64,000 bases of DNA, from NCBI GenBank assembly GCA_003550325.1, contig QKWP01001720.1:1-64000 (forward strand), written 5' to 3'. This DNA is from Gigaspora rosea (lineage: Eukaryota; Glomeromycota; Glomeromycetes; Diversisporales; Gigasporaceae). The translations under genes were made by a program, and so were the position numbers. The notes beneath the pieces were generated by a model. It was given only the letters and a program-made list of their open reading frames with translations, searched no databases and was not told the origin of the DNA. This document shows, piece by piece, positions 35,591-46,609 of this stretch (positions are counted from its first letter, which is position 1; every line of letters starts with the position of its first letter).

Positions 35591-35929
35591 CAGTCAACCC
35601 TCCATAAATGCAACTCATAGGAACAAGTCTAACAACGTGTATTTAGGGAAGTTTGCATTTAAAGAGAGCCAATTAAATTGCAGCTTTAAAAATTAGATCA
35701 TCAAGTTTGTGTAACTTTTACCAAAACAGTATAACCTATTTTAAATATAAATTGATTGGCTACATGCATTTTGGGAGGTTAGTATAATATAAAATGTTAT
35801 TCAAGTGAACGTGCATTTACAGAATATAAAATGTGCATTTAGCACTAATAACATCTTACGGAATAGATAAAAACATGCATTTAGAGAGGTATTGTATTTA
35901 TAGAGGTTGTATTTATGGAGGTCTGGCTG
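35591..35929. mobile_element. Pogo-like MITE, 339 bp
   Basis: The ends are CAGTCAACCCTCCATAAATG and an inverse ending TTTATGGAGGTCTGGCTG, each next to TA (35589-35590 and 35930-35931). Internal TGCATTTAGAGAGG repeats point inward. The TIR style CAGT..ACCTCCATAAATG is that of pogo/Tigger elements. No transposase. Confidence 0.82.
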
Positions 35930-36089
35930 TAATGCATATTTGACAAATATGTTAAAATAAGTTAAATAATTTGACCATGATTAACTATTTACTTAAAACT
36001 TTTAATAAATATATATATACACACCATAAGGGGAGTGACAAAAATCAGATGATTTTTTAGGGGGAGTGGTAAAAAAAGTTAAAATTATA

Positions 36090-36426
36090 TATGGGGTGTC
36101 CCCAATTAAAACAGCCCATATTTACATTTTTTAGAAAAATGAGTTTCCATATAAATTTTGACATGATTGACTTTTTTTAATTATAAATGAAAGTCGATTA
36201 TCATAATAAAAAATCAAGATAATGTAAAAAAAAAAATTACATGAGGCTGCATAGAGGCAATACATCACGAGATTATCCAATAGTCATCTGCCAACTTTAA
36301 ACAATCAACATCGTGAAATTTGATTAATCCTGGATCAGTCCGAAAATCAAAACAAGTGATTAAACTCAATTATCTCAAAATAAAACATATGTAAATATGG
36401 GCTGTTTTAATTGGGGACACCCCATA
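36090..36426. mobile_element. TA-flanked foldback MITE, about 337 bp
   Basis: Inverted ends ATGGGGTGTCCCCAATTAAA match exactly for about 38 bp, in a TATA context that fits a TA duplication. It appears nested in a worn TAAGGGGAGTGACA/TGACACGGCCCTAA inverted pair (about 36029-36515), possibly an older hAT MITE without a visible 8-bp duplication. Confidence 0.78.
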
Positions 36427-36679
36427 TAAGAACCTGACAATATATATTAAAGAAGAGGGAGGAGAGTAGGCCTCTGATAAAAAATAATCAGGTGATTAAT
36501 GACACGGCCCTAAACTAATCAACTTTAAAAAATAGAAGATGAGTTTGATGCAATAATTATATAAGTTTTAATAAATTCAGTAATTATTTTGATAGATATC
36601 ACATGGTTGATAATAATAATTATTAATAATTATAAAAATCAAATAGTAATTTGGGGTTCTTAATTTAGATTCAATTATA

Positions 36680-37185
36680 AAAAGTTGCAGCAGGACCAGA
36701 AAATCTTTATTATAGGTCCCACTATAAAAAAGCCAAATTATATTCTTTGCGAATTAGAGGTTGTTTATAATTAAGTGAATCAGTTTGCGGGCACCTTTAA
36801 AAAATTAATAGTAATACAAATCATATTAGTAGAGCACCTTGGGGTACCAAAAAACAAAAAAAACTTAATTACATTCTCTAAAAAAAAAAAAAACATGATT
36901 ATGTTCTTTAAAAAAAAAACCAAAGTTGAAAATAAAATAAAATTTATAAAAAAGCGAATCATATTATGACTAGTACCTTTTATATAACTATACATGCGAA
37001 TCTATTTATAAGTGGTAACTAATTTTGTTACGAATTATATAAAGCCAAGGACTTTAAACAACTTTATAATAATTCGAATCTATAATAGGTCAATCACATT
37101 TTTTAAATTTATAGTAATGTTTGAATATAGTCATAGCAGGGACCTATAATAAAGATTTCTGGTTCTATTGCAGCTATGCTATTTT
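36680..37185. repeat. Inverted-repeat element, about 500 bp
   Basis: The left edge with ACCAGAAAATCTTTATTATA then GGTCCC pairs with the inverse of GGGACCTATAATAAAGATTT on the right. Its right part is duplicated downstream by the assembly artefact at 38482. No coding capacity. Confidence 0.7.
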
Positions 37186-38009
37186 TGAATTATTTTATAT
37201 ATAAGCATATATTATAAGTCTTAAAGTTAACTTAGTTTATTTTATATATTTGTTTTATTTGCACCCTTTCTGAGAGTCTAAAAAGTAATATTGACTGAAT
37301 AATTACTTAAATAGCTTTAGGTCAGATAAATTTGATTTAATAGTTAATATTACAAAAAAGAACAAAAAAAAATAGATAAATAAACAAATAAAAAATTATA
37401 TAATGCATTCATCTGAGAAAAAAACTTCATATGAATGTACAATTTTTATAGCCAAAATTCTTGTGAACTAGTAATCAGATCTGCATTATTGTTTGCAGTG
37501 ATTACAAATTAGATATTAATTTGAATAATTGTTTTTGTAATGTTATTTCCATAAAAGTTACATGTTTAGTTAAATATGTCTTCCAAGTAGAAACATTTTT
37601 TATTATTTATTTTTATTATTTTTATTATTTTTTTAAATTATTTTTTTATTTTTTTTATTTATTTTAATTTTAGTTTTTAAGTTATTTTATTTTTATTTTA
37701 AATTATTTTTTTTAATTTTCTTTATTTTAAATTATTATTTTTTTATTTTAAATATTTTTTTAATTTAAATTATTTTAGTTTTAAATTATTTTAATTTTAA
37801 ATTATTTTTATTTTAAATCTCATTATAGTCACTTTTGATATAGTCACAACCTTGATATAGTCACACTATTTTTAAGCTCTAACTCTTATAAACTATATAA
37901 AAGCTGACCTTTATATAGTCACAACTTGTTATAATCACCAGATTCTTGTTTTCTGAACTGGTAATTATATCAAGGTTTGACTGTAATCTTTTTTAGTTTA
38001 TCTTGGCCA
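36849..38009. other. 1161-bp block, copy 1 of an apparent assembly duplication
   Basis: This block is repeated, as far as I compared it, base for base at 38483-39643, directly after a single N at 38482. The sequences following the two copies differ (GAAAAAAAATGG against TCTCTTTTTTTT). This indicates either unmerged contig overlap or two alleles or repeats joined in series. Confidence 0.9.
37843..37983. mobile_element. Pogo/mariner-type MITE, about 141 bp
   Basis: GTCACAACCTTGATATAGTC pairs with the inverse of AATTATATCAAGGTTTGACTG, with TA on each side. Further TATAGTCAC steps lie inside. The same element reappears at about 39477-39617 in the duplicated block. Confidence 0.65.
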
Positions 38010-38482
38010 GAAAAAAAATGGTAAAGAAATCAGAAATCAGAATATGAAATCATTGATTTCTTTTTTTTTTTTTGCAATAATTAATTGGTTTGAAAAATTA
38101 CAATAATTGCCACTACAATCAATTGTCAAAACAAATTGTTAATAATTCTGGCCATATTTGCAGATCATTTGGCCAGATTTCATCACGAAATATTTTAAGC
38201 AGATATATATCGATTTATAACGCATAATCGATTTATATCGATTAAAATTAAACGTTATATATTGATTAATTTGTTATAAATTGATATATATCAAAAATCA
38301 ATTAATAATGAAAAATAGGCAAGTAATCAATGTAAATCAATTATTGATTATTATCGAACTAATCAAAATCACTATATATTGATCATTGCATTATTAATTG
38401 ATAATTGGCATTATACTTTAATTTGGATACATAAAAAAAAAAAAAAGTAAAATTTCAAAAAAAAGTAGGTTAAAAAAAAAAN

Positions 38483-39643
38483 AAAAAACAAAAAAAACTT
38501 AATTACATTCTCTAAAAAAAAAAAAAACATGATTATGTTCTTTAAAAAAAAAACCAAAGTTGAAAATAAAATAAAATTTATAAAAAAGCGAATCATATTA
38601 TGACTAGTACCTTTTATATAACTATACATGCGAATCTATTTATAAGTGGTAACTAATTTTGTTACGAATTATATAAAGCCAAGGACTTTAAACAACTTTA
38701 TAATAATTCGAATCTATAATAGGTCAATCACATTTTTTAAATTTATAGTAATGTTTGAATATAGTCATAGCAGGGACCTATAATAAAGATTTCTGGTTCT
38801 ATTGCAGCTATGCTATTTTTGAATTATTTTATATATAAGCATATATTATAAGTCTTAAAGTTAACTTAGTTTATTTTATATATTTGTTTTATTTGCACCC
38901 TTTCTGAGAGTCTAAAAAGTAATATTGACTGAATAATTACTTAAATAGCTTTAGGTCAGATAAATTTGATTTAATAGTTAATATTACAAAAAAGAACAAA
39001 AAAAAATAGATAAATAAACAAATAAAAAATTATATAATGCATTCATCTGAGAAAAAAACTTCATATGAATGTACAATTTTTATAGCCAAAATTCTTGTGA
39101 ACTAGTAATCAGATCTGCATTATTGTTTGCAGTGATTACAAATTAGATATTAATTTGAATAATTGTTTTTGTAATGTTATTTCCATAAAAGTTACATGTT
39201 TAGTTAAATATGTCTTCCAAGTAGAAACATTTTTTATTATTTATTTTTATTATTTTTATTATTTTTTTAAATTATTTTTTTATTTTTTTTATTTATTTTA
39301 ATTTTAGTTTTTAAGTTATTTTATTTTTATTTTAAATTATTTTTTTTAATTTTCTTTATTTTAAATTATTATTTTTTTATTTTAAATATTTTTTTAATTT
39401 AAATTATTTTAGTTTTAAATTATTTTAATTTTAAATTATTTTTATTTTAAATCTCATTATAGTCACTTTTGATATAGTCACAACCTTGATATAGTCACAC
39501 TATTTTTAAGCTCTAACTCTTATAAACTATATAAAAGCTGACCTTTATATAGTCACAACTTGTTATAATCACCAGATTCTTGTTTTCTGAACTGGTAATT
39601 ATATCAAGGTTTGACTGTAATCTTTTTTAGTTTATCTTGGCCA
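38483..39643. other. 1161-bp block, copy 2 of an apparent assembly duplication
   Basis: Apparently identical to 36849-38009 at an offset of 1634. Open frames in the two copies are the same low-complexity Phe/Lys-rich frames and are not genes. Confidence 0.9.
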
Positions 39644-40379
39644 TCTCTTTTTTTTTTTTCTCTCTTTTTTTTCTCTTTCTTTTTTTTTTAATATTTAGGA
39701 TGATTTGTAACCTGGATCATATCAAGAATGCATTTGACTAATATTTTTGAAATGTTTTGATGATTTTTGATGATTGTACTACAAGATCAGATTAGATCTT
39801 TGTTTATTTTTTTTTGTTTATAATTTAGATCTATTAATTTTACATTGTTTCTTCGTTTTCCTTTTGTTTTTTTTGGGTTTGTTTCATTATTTTTAGCTTC
39901 TTATTGTTTTTTTTTATCTTATTTTTTTTTATTTTTAATTTTTTTTATTTTATTTATTTTATTTCTACACTTTACCCCTAGCACTTTGCAAGAAATTCAA
40001 CGACTTTTTAGCACTTTGCGCAGGCCAACCCAGCCTTTTAATACTTGCAAGAACATACAACTAATTTCTTCAGCAAGCAATTTTTAAATTTCAAGAATGC
40101 AAGTTTTCGCAAGTTTTTGCAAGTTTTTGCAAGGTTTCATTTTATTTATTTTTTCGTTTTATGTTTATTGTTTTTGTTTTTTGTTTTATTTTTATCAATT
40201 TATTTTATTCCAGCACTTTGTGAAAACCTTCGACAATTTCTGAAGTCACAAATATGAGCAAATATAATCGAATCTGAGCGAATATAAGCAAATATAATAG
40301 TTTATTTTTTTTTGGTTGTGTTTTTTTGTTATTTTTTTTAGTTTGTTTTTTGCTTTTTGTTTGTTTTTTTTTTATAGCA
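39644..40379. repeat. T-rich low-complexity interval with short repeats
   Basis: Long T-runs are mixed with CAAGTTTTTG steps (about 40100-40133) and AGCACTTTG steps. Phe-rich open frames are compositional. No gene. Confidence 0.6.
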
Positions 40380-40745
40380 CTTTTTAAGAAGTTGCGAATA
40401 TGAGCGAATATAAGCGAATATAATAGTTAAACAGAAGAAGAGAAATAATAGCTAACTACAGGATAAGAAAAATAAGTATATAGAGCTAATATTATGCAAC
40501 AAAGTGTGAAAGTAGTTTAAAATATTACTATTTTTCATTTTTGTTTTTTTTGGCATTTTTTTATTTTAGGAAGTAGCGAATATGAGCGAATATTAGCAAA
40601 TATAAGCGAATATTATAGTTAAATAAAGAAGAAAAGAAATAATAGCTAACTGCAGGGTAAGAAAAATAAGTATATAGAGCTAGCATTATGCGATGAAGTG
40701 CGAAAGGGTTCAAAATATTACTATTTTTCAGTTTGTTTTTTTCAT
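40380..40745. repeat. Tandem duplication of about 183 bp with GAATATGAGC core
   Basis: Two units share GCGAATATGAGCGAATATWA, AATAATAGCTAACTRCAGG, AAAAATAAGTATATAGAGCT and AAAATATTACTATTTTTCA. A partial unit precedes at about 40210-40300. Confidence 0.8.
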
Positions 40746-41300
40746 TATTTTTTTGAGTTTAGTTTTTTTTGTTTTTATTTTTTTTTGTCATTTTTTCATT
40801 TTTTCGTAAAAAATGTATAATAATATATAATAAAATATATAATATTGTTTAAAATATATTTTTAATTAAATATAATGTTTAATAAAAAATAATAAATAAA
40901 AATATAAAATTTTATATTAAATTGCAAAACCTTGTGAAAATATGCGAAAACATGCGAAAATCTGTAAAACGTTTAAAAATAAGTATACAGTATAATAGTA
41001 TTGTTATTCCTTCTGATATCTATCGATTATTACCGATTATTATTTATTACTATCTTAATCAATAGTCCTCGTTATGGGGGATTTAAATCGATTGCTATCC
41101 AATAATGATAAAAATTGATAGTAATCCCTGTACAAATTTTGGTGATGTTAGAACAAAACAACATCAAATAATCTGCAAATTTGACCAGAATATGAATGAC
41201 CAGTTTTATTAATCATGTGATGCAAATTGCTGTTCTCTTTTGGCAGTCTGTGCAGTGTATCATTCCTACTTGTCACTTAATTAGATATTTGATTGAATAA
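40746..41300. other. AT-rich right part of the 17-kb hAT
   Basis: No gene. GATAKYTATCGATTATTACCGATTATT-type steps near 41020 are low complexity. Confidence 0.45.
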
Positions 41301-41398
41301 TTGGTAAATAATTTATTAGCTATAACCAGTCATTGATCAACAGGTCATGAGCGGTTAACCAACTGATGACTGACCATGACCGACTATGCCCATCCCTA

Positions 41399-41432
41399 GT
41401 ACCAAGGGGGTGCACATATTTAGGGTTGACTG
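41399..41432. mobile_element. Pogo-like MITE, right part split by the 17-kb hAT
   Basis: It begins with the duplicated GTACCAAG target and ends GGGTTGACTG followed by TA, the matching end of the left piece at 24145-24267. Confidence 0.65.
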
Positions 41433-41434
41433 TA

Positions 41435-41986
41435 ATTTGAATTATCTGTTTTTTTATCACTTTGCTTTGTACAACATCTGATTCAATCATTCAATTAAGA
41501 AAATGTAATTAAAAGATTACAAAAAATCATGCCAAAAATGATGTTCATAAATAATTATTAATGATGCCCATTTTTCCTTTGTCAATAATTTTAGTTTCAA
41601 AGTAAAATATCACACACTCTAAAAGGACTGGATGATTTGCTCGAACAACAGCAGCTTTATCGTCATCAGAATATTTAATAAAAAGGATTTTTAATAAATT
41701 AAAAAGGAAAGGCTATAATGATATTCTTTAAATACAAGTGATTACTAAATATATTTCTGCAAGATTGCTCATTTCCATATTATCCATATAATTCCACTTG
41801 AATCTATGTCAATAAATGGTGACTTGTCATTAATATCCCATGTAGTCTGCAAAACAATATCGTTGTATGAAGATTTTAAATCTAAATTCCCATTGCTGTA
41901 GGTTAAAATCAATACAGATCTTTTGCTATTTATGAACAAAAGTAATTTACAGAAATATTAACAAACACAATATACGATTTATTTGT
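41435..41986. other. Interval without recognised gene
   Basis: AT-rich sequence between the 17-kb hAT and the next MITE. No supported feature. Confidence 0.45.
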
Positions 41987-42157
41987 ATCCTGTATAGGGA
42001 GTGTGGCACAGCAGTCACGGGCATGCCACCATGGCATGCCAAGGGTGGTATGCCATAGGGCATGCTTTAAAAGAAAATAGATATAGGGTATGCCATTTAT
42101 ATATAATCAATATATGCATACGTCTATTGTCAGAATAGTGGATAGTCAACGAACATA

Positions 42158-43811
42158 CAGTGGCGATCACATGTTTTGCATCACCCAAAACAAAATGAAC
42201 AAAAGGCCATATCTCGTGACATACACATGACAATGACATAAAAATTGGTTAATTCAAAAGTATAGAAGCGTAAATATCATAGATGATCATTGAAATTATG
42301 CAAAGTTACACGAATTCATGTTTTTTACTTGCCTGATTCCAAAAATAGCGATGCAAATCATGTGATCGATTGCGTATCAAAAAAATAACGTCATAAGCTT
42401 CCCCCCAATTTTTTTTTTCAAAACAGAACATCACTAGCTGAAGTTATATATTTTTGTTCGCACTTTATACTTGTGGCTCCCTCCTCCCTATAAAAATTAT
42501 TATGGTTCGTATTTCTGACAACAAATGTTCAAGGATATATGCTCTTTATAAGGAAGGTTTCTCTTCCCGTTATATTGCAAAAAAAGAGAATGTTTCGCAA
42601 CCGTCGGTAGTCCGAATATGTAATAAAGTAGAGGCAACTGGTTCTGTAAAAGATTTGCCGAAATGTGGGGCCCCAAGAATATTTACTAACCGAGACGAAC
42701 GGAGTATTATACGTCTACTTGCATCTGGTAAATGTTCAAATGCAGTAGAAATTCAAAAATACCTAAGAATTTATGAAAACATTGTAGTAAGCAAAGACAC
42801 AGTGAAGCGTGCATTGCGAAGAAACGGACTTTCGTCCAGGGTTAAGCGTAAAAAGCCATTTTTGAACAAAAGAACTCACAAAGAACGGTATAAATTTGCT
42901 AAAAAATACAAAGACTGGAGTGTTGAGGACTGGCGTCATGTTATCTGGTCTGATGAATCCAAATTCAAGATATATGGTTCAGACGGTCGTCAGTATTGTT
43001 GGAAACGACCAAACGAACCGTTTAATGAAAGAAATGTGATCCACACAAAGAAATATGGAGGTGGTAGTGTTATGGTATGGGGATGCTTCTCCTCTTTCGG
43101 GGTTGGTAATATCGTGCGAATTTATGGGACAATGGACGGAGATCTGTACCGTCAAATATTAAGTGAGGACCTCTTAGGAACAATCCAGTGGTATGGATTA
43201 AGAAAAGATGATATTATTTTTCAACAGGATAACGATTCAAAGCACACGGCTACTGATACTAAGGTGTGGTTCTATCATAATGGTATTGAGGTACTTGATT
43301 GGCCACCTTATTCGCCCGATTTAAATCGAGCATTTGTGGAATGAGATTGACAAGCGAAGAAGACAGTTACATGTAGAGATTGATGATCCGGATGAGCTTT
43401 GGGAGGCGATTCAGAAGGTTTGGGTCAAAATGGATATGGACTATCTTAACAAGCTAATTGAAAGCATGCCACAACGAGTGATGGATGTTTATAAAGCAAA
43501 GGGGGGTTATACCGAATGGTAAACTTTTTTTTATAAAAAAAAATATTGCTTTGTTGTTTTTTTTTTATTTGTAAATTGGCAAAATTTATATTTTAAAAAA
43601 ACGATCAAATGAAATGCATCACTAAAATTTTAATAAAGCTTTATTTTTGCGAGTTCTTGATTAATAACTAGGCAAAAAATTATACATTCGTATTACCTTA
43701 TATCTAGTGAATTTAATAATTGAAATTTATAATTATTCGTTGTCTATTGATAAAATTATTTGATCTCAAAGTTCGGGTATTAGGGTGATGCAAAACATGT
43801 GATCGCCACTG
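42158..43811. mobile_element. Tc1/mariner transposon, 1654 bp
   Basis: Inverted ends of 29 bp start CAGTGGCGATCACATGTTTT and appear perfectly matched. TA lies on both sides (42156-42157 and 43812-43813). One plus-strand transposase gene fills the interior. The well-kept ends suggest recent activity. Confidence 0.95.
42502..43522 (+). pseudogene. Tc1-family DD34E transposase with one frameshift
   Basis: Start ATG at 42502 (MVRISDNKC). An N-terminal paired-type helix-turn-helix region (about residues 8-110, with YIAKKENVSQPSVVRIC) is followed by the catalytic core. Asp 151 lies in IWSDESKF and Asp 243 in FQQDNDSKHTA. The third acid is expected 34 residues later, in the usual SPDLNPIEHLW box. 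Here SPDLN is followed by a 5-base deletion at about 43328, and the frame resumes as HLWNEIDKRR (about 43334) and runs to TAA at 43522. The loss falls exactly at the third acid. The rest is intact (about 340 residues), so the copy died recently. Confidence 0.93.
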
Positions 43812-43982
43812 TAAAATATGAACAAGATTGTTGGAAAATTTTAGGATTTGTGAATTTTGAATGAGTTGATATAATGGTGTGCCATTGGCATGCCAGGGTG
43901 GCATCCTGGCATTAAAATTGTTAAGTGGCATGCCTCAAGGCATGTCAAATTTTTTTGCCATGCCACAATCCCTAATCCTGTA

Positions 43983-44420
43983 CTAGAATTACGAGCTAAA
44001 TGTCGATATATTTGTTTGTGTAACTGTAAAGCTTTCTAAAGTCTGCGAATAACTGTGAATAGGCGATCAATTATGCGGATAGTTGCGAATAATGATTTGG
44101 TTATGTGCAATATATAGTTATTTAATGCGGAGCAGACAATAACTACGTACTCAATCAGCATGAATCATGTGGGAATTATTGTACGGTAAACCTATATTAT
44201 GCAATTATAAGTCAAATGAATATCATAAATACTGCCGCCTATCATCAACAAAGCTTCACAATGTTATGTGAACCTGATAAAACAATGTTGGAATAAAGAT
44301 TCAGAAAAACGGTCAGCGTATGAACTTAAAAAATGACAAAAGATTATCAAATGTTAGCGGAGCTAAAAATACCCAAGCATATCAGAAACATTGACATAAA
44401 TGCAAATAGTAGTTGCAAAC
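43983..44420. other. Interval without recognised gene
   Basis: Short GTGAATAGGCGAT and GCGAATAATG steps only. Nothing supported. Confidence 0.45.
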
Positions 44421-44422
44421 TA

Positions 44423-44619
44423 CAGTCAACCTTCCATAAGTGCACCTCCTTGAGACCATAGACAAAATATTCAAAAATGTGCATTTAGAGAAGGTGTGCA
44501 TTTATAGAAGGCATTTTATTAAGAGTTCTATACGCTTGGGAGTGAATATTAGTGTGCATTTAGAGAGGGCATACATAATGCATGCATTTATGGAGGGTGC
44601 ACTTATGGAGGGTTTATTG
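44423..44619. mobile_element. Pogo-like MITE, 197 bp
   Basis: The ends are CAGTCAACCTTCCATAAGTG and the inverse of CTTATGGAGGGTTTATTG, with TA on both sides (44421-44422 and 44620-44621). Internal TGTGCATTTAGAGA steps are repeated. Confidence 0.82.
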
Positions 44620-44898
44620 TAATAAATCAAAATCAAAATTGTGATAAATATATCAATATTTAGGATCAAACCTTAAAATAATATATACGGTAGTTAGAAA
44701 ATGTGAATAAAGTGGAAATTAGCATCTTTACATTTTCTAAATGAAATTGAAATACAATTTAGCCATTATCAAAAGACTATATTAATTATGTAAAAACAAA
44801 AACCTTTAAGCAATGATTGAGTTCGAACGTGGTTTGAAAACGAACTCAGTTTAGATCTTTTAAATTGTTTATGACAATTCAATCGATATTCAATGAAA

Positions 44899-45138
44899 TG
44901 GGATCTTTGCTAGGAAAATGATCCTCCGAGGCTATGTGGATTTGATGAACAGAATTCAAAATTGCCAGCTATTCAATGATCCTATTCAAATGAACTTTTT
45001 TTTATTCTGTAGAGATTAGTGAGCTCTATGAAATAAAAGAAATTCGTTTAAATTAGACCATTAGATCGCTGGCAAATTTGAATTTTATTCATAAAATCCA
45101 CATTACCTCGGAGGGTCATTTTCCTAGCAGAGATCCCA
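44899..45138. repeat. Foldback MITE, family shared with 5576-5816
   Basis: TGGGATCTTTGCTAGGAAAA pairs with the inverse ending TTTTCCTAGCAGAGATCCCA. The central GTAGAGATTAGTGAGCTCTA matches the centre of the copy near 5.7 kb. Confidence 0.82.
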
Positions 45139-45538
45139 AATGGTGATAGATGAGAATAATTAAACGTTAAATGAATAGCTATTATATTTGGCTTATAATG
45201 CAGAAGAATCTTGCATTGAGTTTATGTAAATAATAACGTGAATACCAACCAATCAAATTTCGAGTTTGATTTCACTGATAGTCTCAAAAACGCCGTTTTC
45301 AAAATAAGATACTTCAAAGGTTTTTCGCGTAAAAGAAAAAAATAGTGATATTGAGGGGTTTCAAATTAACAAATAAAGACACATTTCGAAAATAAGTAAG
45401 AATTTTTAAATAGCAATTTTACTATGTTGAATTATAAATCAGAAAAATAAAATAAGCTTCTCTGATTTTAATTTTGAAACCCCTTATTATAAAAATATGA
45501 AATAGCAAAAATTTTTGTTATAATAAAGAATACTAATT

Positions 45539-46259
45539 TTAGACTGTTTTCATCCCAATCGATGACCCCGTATAAGTTGTAGAATTTGAAGGATCGTTTG
45601 TTGTCACATAAGTTACTAGAATGAATGGTTTTTGTAAAGTATATATTGTAATAGGATTCACTAAATTATGTAATATATTCATGTTATTGCTATTAGTATT
45701 ATTTAAATATATTGTTATGCCAATAATTATAAAATGCACCTATGGTGTTGAACACCATATATAATTTTTATTAATAAAATTTAGGGTTAGGATGCATTTT
45801 TAGAATAAAGAGGAGTTTTATATAATATAATGTAGATTAGATATAAGGTCCCGAACTCGATTCTCGTGAGGTTTTCAGGGGTTCTGAACATTTTTACTTA
45901 GAGTACCCAATCCCGTTTACTTAGACGTTTTTGAGAATTAGCACTTAGTGTTCAACACCTTATGTGTATTTTAGTAAACTTATTATTATATTGTAGTTTG
46001 TTAATTTTATGTTTGATTTTATCGCTATCGAGTAAACAATAAGTTATAGGATGTAATTTTAAGTTGAGGACAGATTCTATTACTATTTTATTCTGCGAAT
46101 TTTTGAACAATTTTCTGTTTGCCTTCATTTATTTCGTATAATATGAACGAGAATTGTTCCACCATCATAAGTTTTAATATCTGCTATAAAAGGTGGTGTA
46201 TTTTTATCACCTAATTTAGTTTCTTTGTAATTAAAATATTTACGCTGTAATTGTGATTC
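45539..46259 (-). pseudogene. Fragment of a putative large secreted/membrane protein
   Basis: On the minus strand an exon begins at 46259 after an ATAACAG acceptor and reads ESQLQRKYFNYKETKLGD, then ADIKTYDGGTILVHIIRNK, then meets a stop. Further protein-like pieces follow in other frames (VLNLKLHPITYCLLDSD at about 46075-46025; VNPITIYTLQKPFILVTY at about 45660-45600). The style (DGTILVHIIR, then ILVTYVNAT) resembles a large repetitive secreted/membrane family that I recall from Glomeromycotina; this is memory, not a search. A MITE (45741-45964) interrupts it and the downstream part is missing. Confidence 0.42.
45741..45964. mobile_element. Candidate MITE with GGTGTTGAACAC ends
   Basis: CTATGGTGTTGAACACCA on the left pairs with the inverse of TAGTGTTCAACACCTTATG on the right. 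It contains TTAGGGTTAGGATGCATTTT. No clear target-site duplication. It lies inside the secreted-family pseudogene. Confidence 0.55.
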
Positions 46260-46609
46260 CTGTTATTTCGTTAATGTTATAAGTAAGCATAATAGTAAAT
46301 ACTGTATTATAAAATTATAAAAAAAATCTAGTTAATTTCATCGCGAATTATTTTTATATTGTACCGTATGAAAAAATTAAATCGGTATCAATTCTACGAA
46401 ATTTGCTTTCTCGTTTTAAACTGCAGTTACGGATTAACTTCTCGAAGTCCATTTTCTGAAACATCATTTCATCGAAGTCGTAATAATGACAATAAATTTT
46501 ACTAACAAGAAATATTTTATTATTTTGCGTATTAAAAGATTATGATATTTCTAAATTCATAAATAATGTTAACTTTCTAAAAATTAAATGTAAAAGGAAT
46601 TTATAGAAA
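46260..46609. other. Interval between pseudogene and F-box gene
   Basis: A 37-codon minus-strand stretch starting MMFQKMDFEKLIRNCSL is protein-like but too short to assign. Otherwise this is the 3' flank of the F-box gene. Confidence 0.4.

Larger units (their letters stand above)
24268..41398. mobile_element. hAT transposon, about 17 kb as assembled, with nested insertions
   Basis: The ends are TAGGGATGGGCACAGTC and, inverted, TAGGGATGGGCATAGTC. The flanks are GTCCCAAG (24260-24267) and GTACCAAG (41399-41406), an 8-bp duplication with one mismatch. Further inverted GGTCATGACT-like blocks lie inside both ends. The element carries a decayed hAT transposase (27824-29145 and 34188-34723), which identifies the family. 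Its size is inflated by a 5037-bp transposon, a 525-bp palindrome, several MITEs and an assembly duplication of 1161 bp, so the original was far shorter. Confidence 0.8.
41995..43974. mobile_element. hAT-type MITE rich in GCATGCC, split by a Tc1 element
   Basis: The ends are TAGGGAGTGTGGCA and the inverse of TGCCACAATCCCTA, flanked by a perfect 8-bp duplication ATCCTGTA (41987-41994 and 43975-43982). Subterminal arrays of GGCATGCC and TGGTATGCC are self-complementary. Without the inserted Tc1 element the MITE would be about 324 bp. Confidence 0.93.

Noticed and set aside
36029-36515. Older hAT MITE around the 337-bp foldback
   Set aside because: TAAGGGGAGTGACA and TGACACGGCCCTAA are loosely inverse, but no 8-bp duplication supports the ends.
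36775-36995. Small genes on both strands, repeated near 38411-38629
   Set aside because: Low-complexity A-runs inside the duplicated assembly block.
39845-40257. Phe-rich membrane protein genes
   Set aside because: T-run translation; no conserved residues, no splice support, and composition follows the DNA.
45849-45875. Pol III B box (CGAACTCGATTCTCG)
   Set aside because: No A box at the required distance and no tail or duplication.
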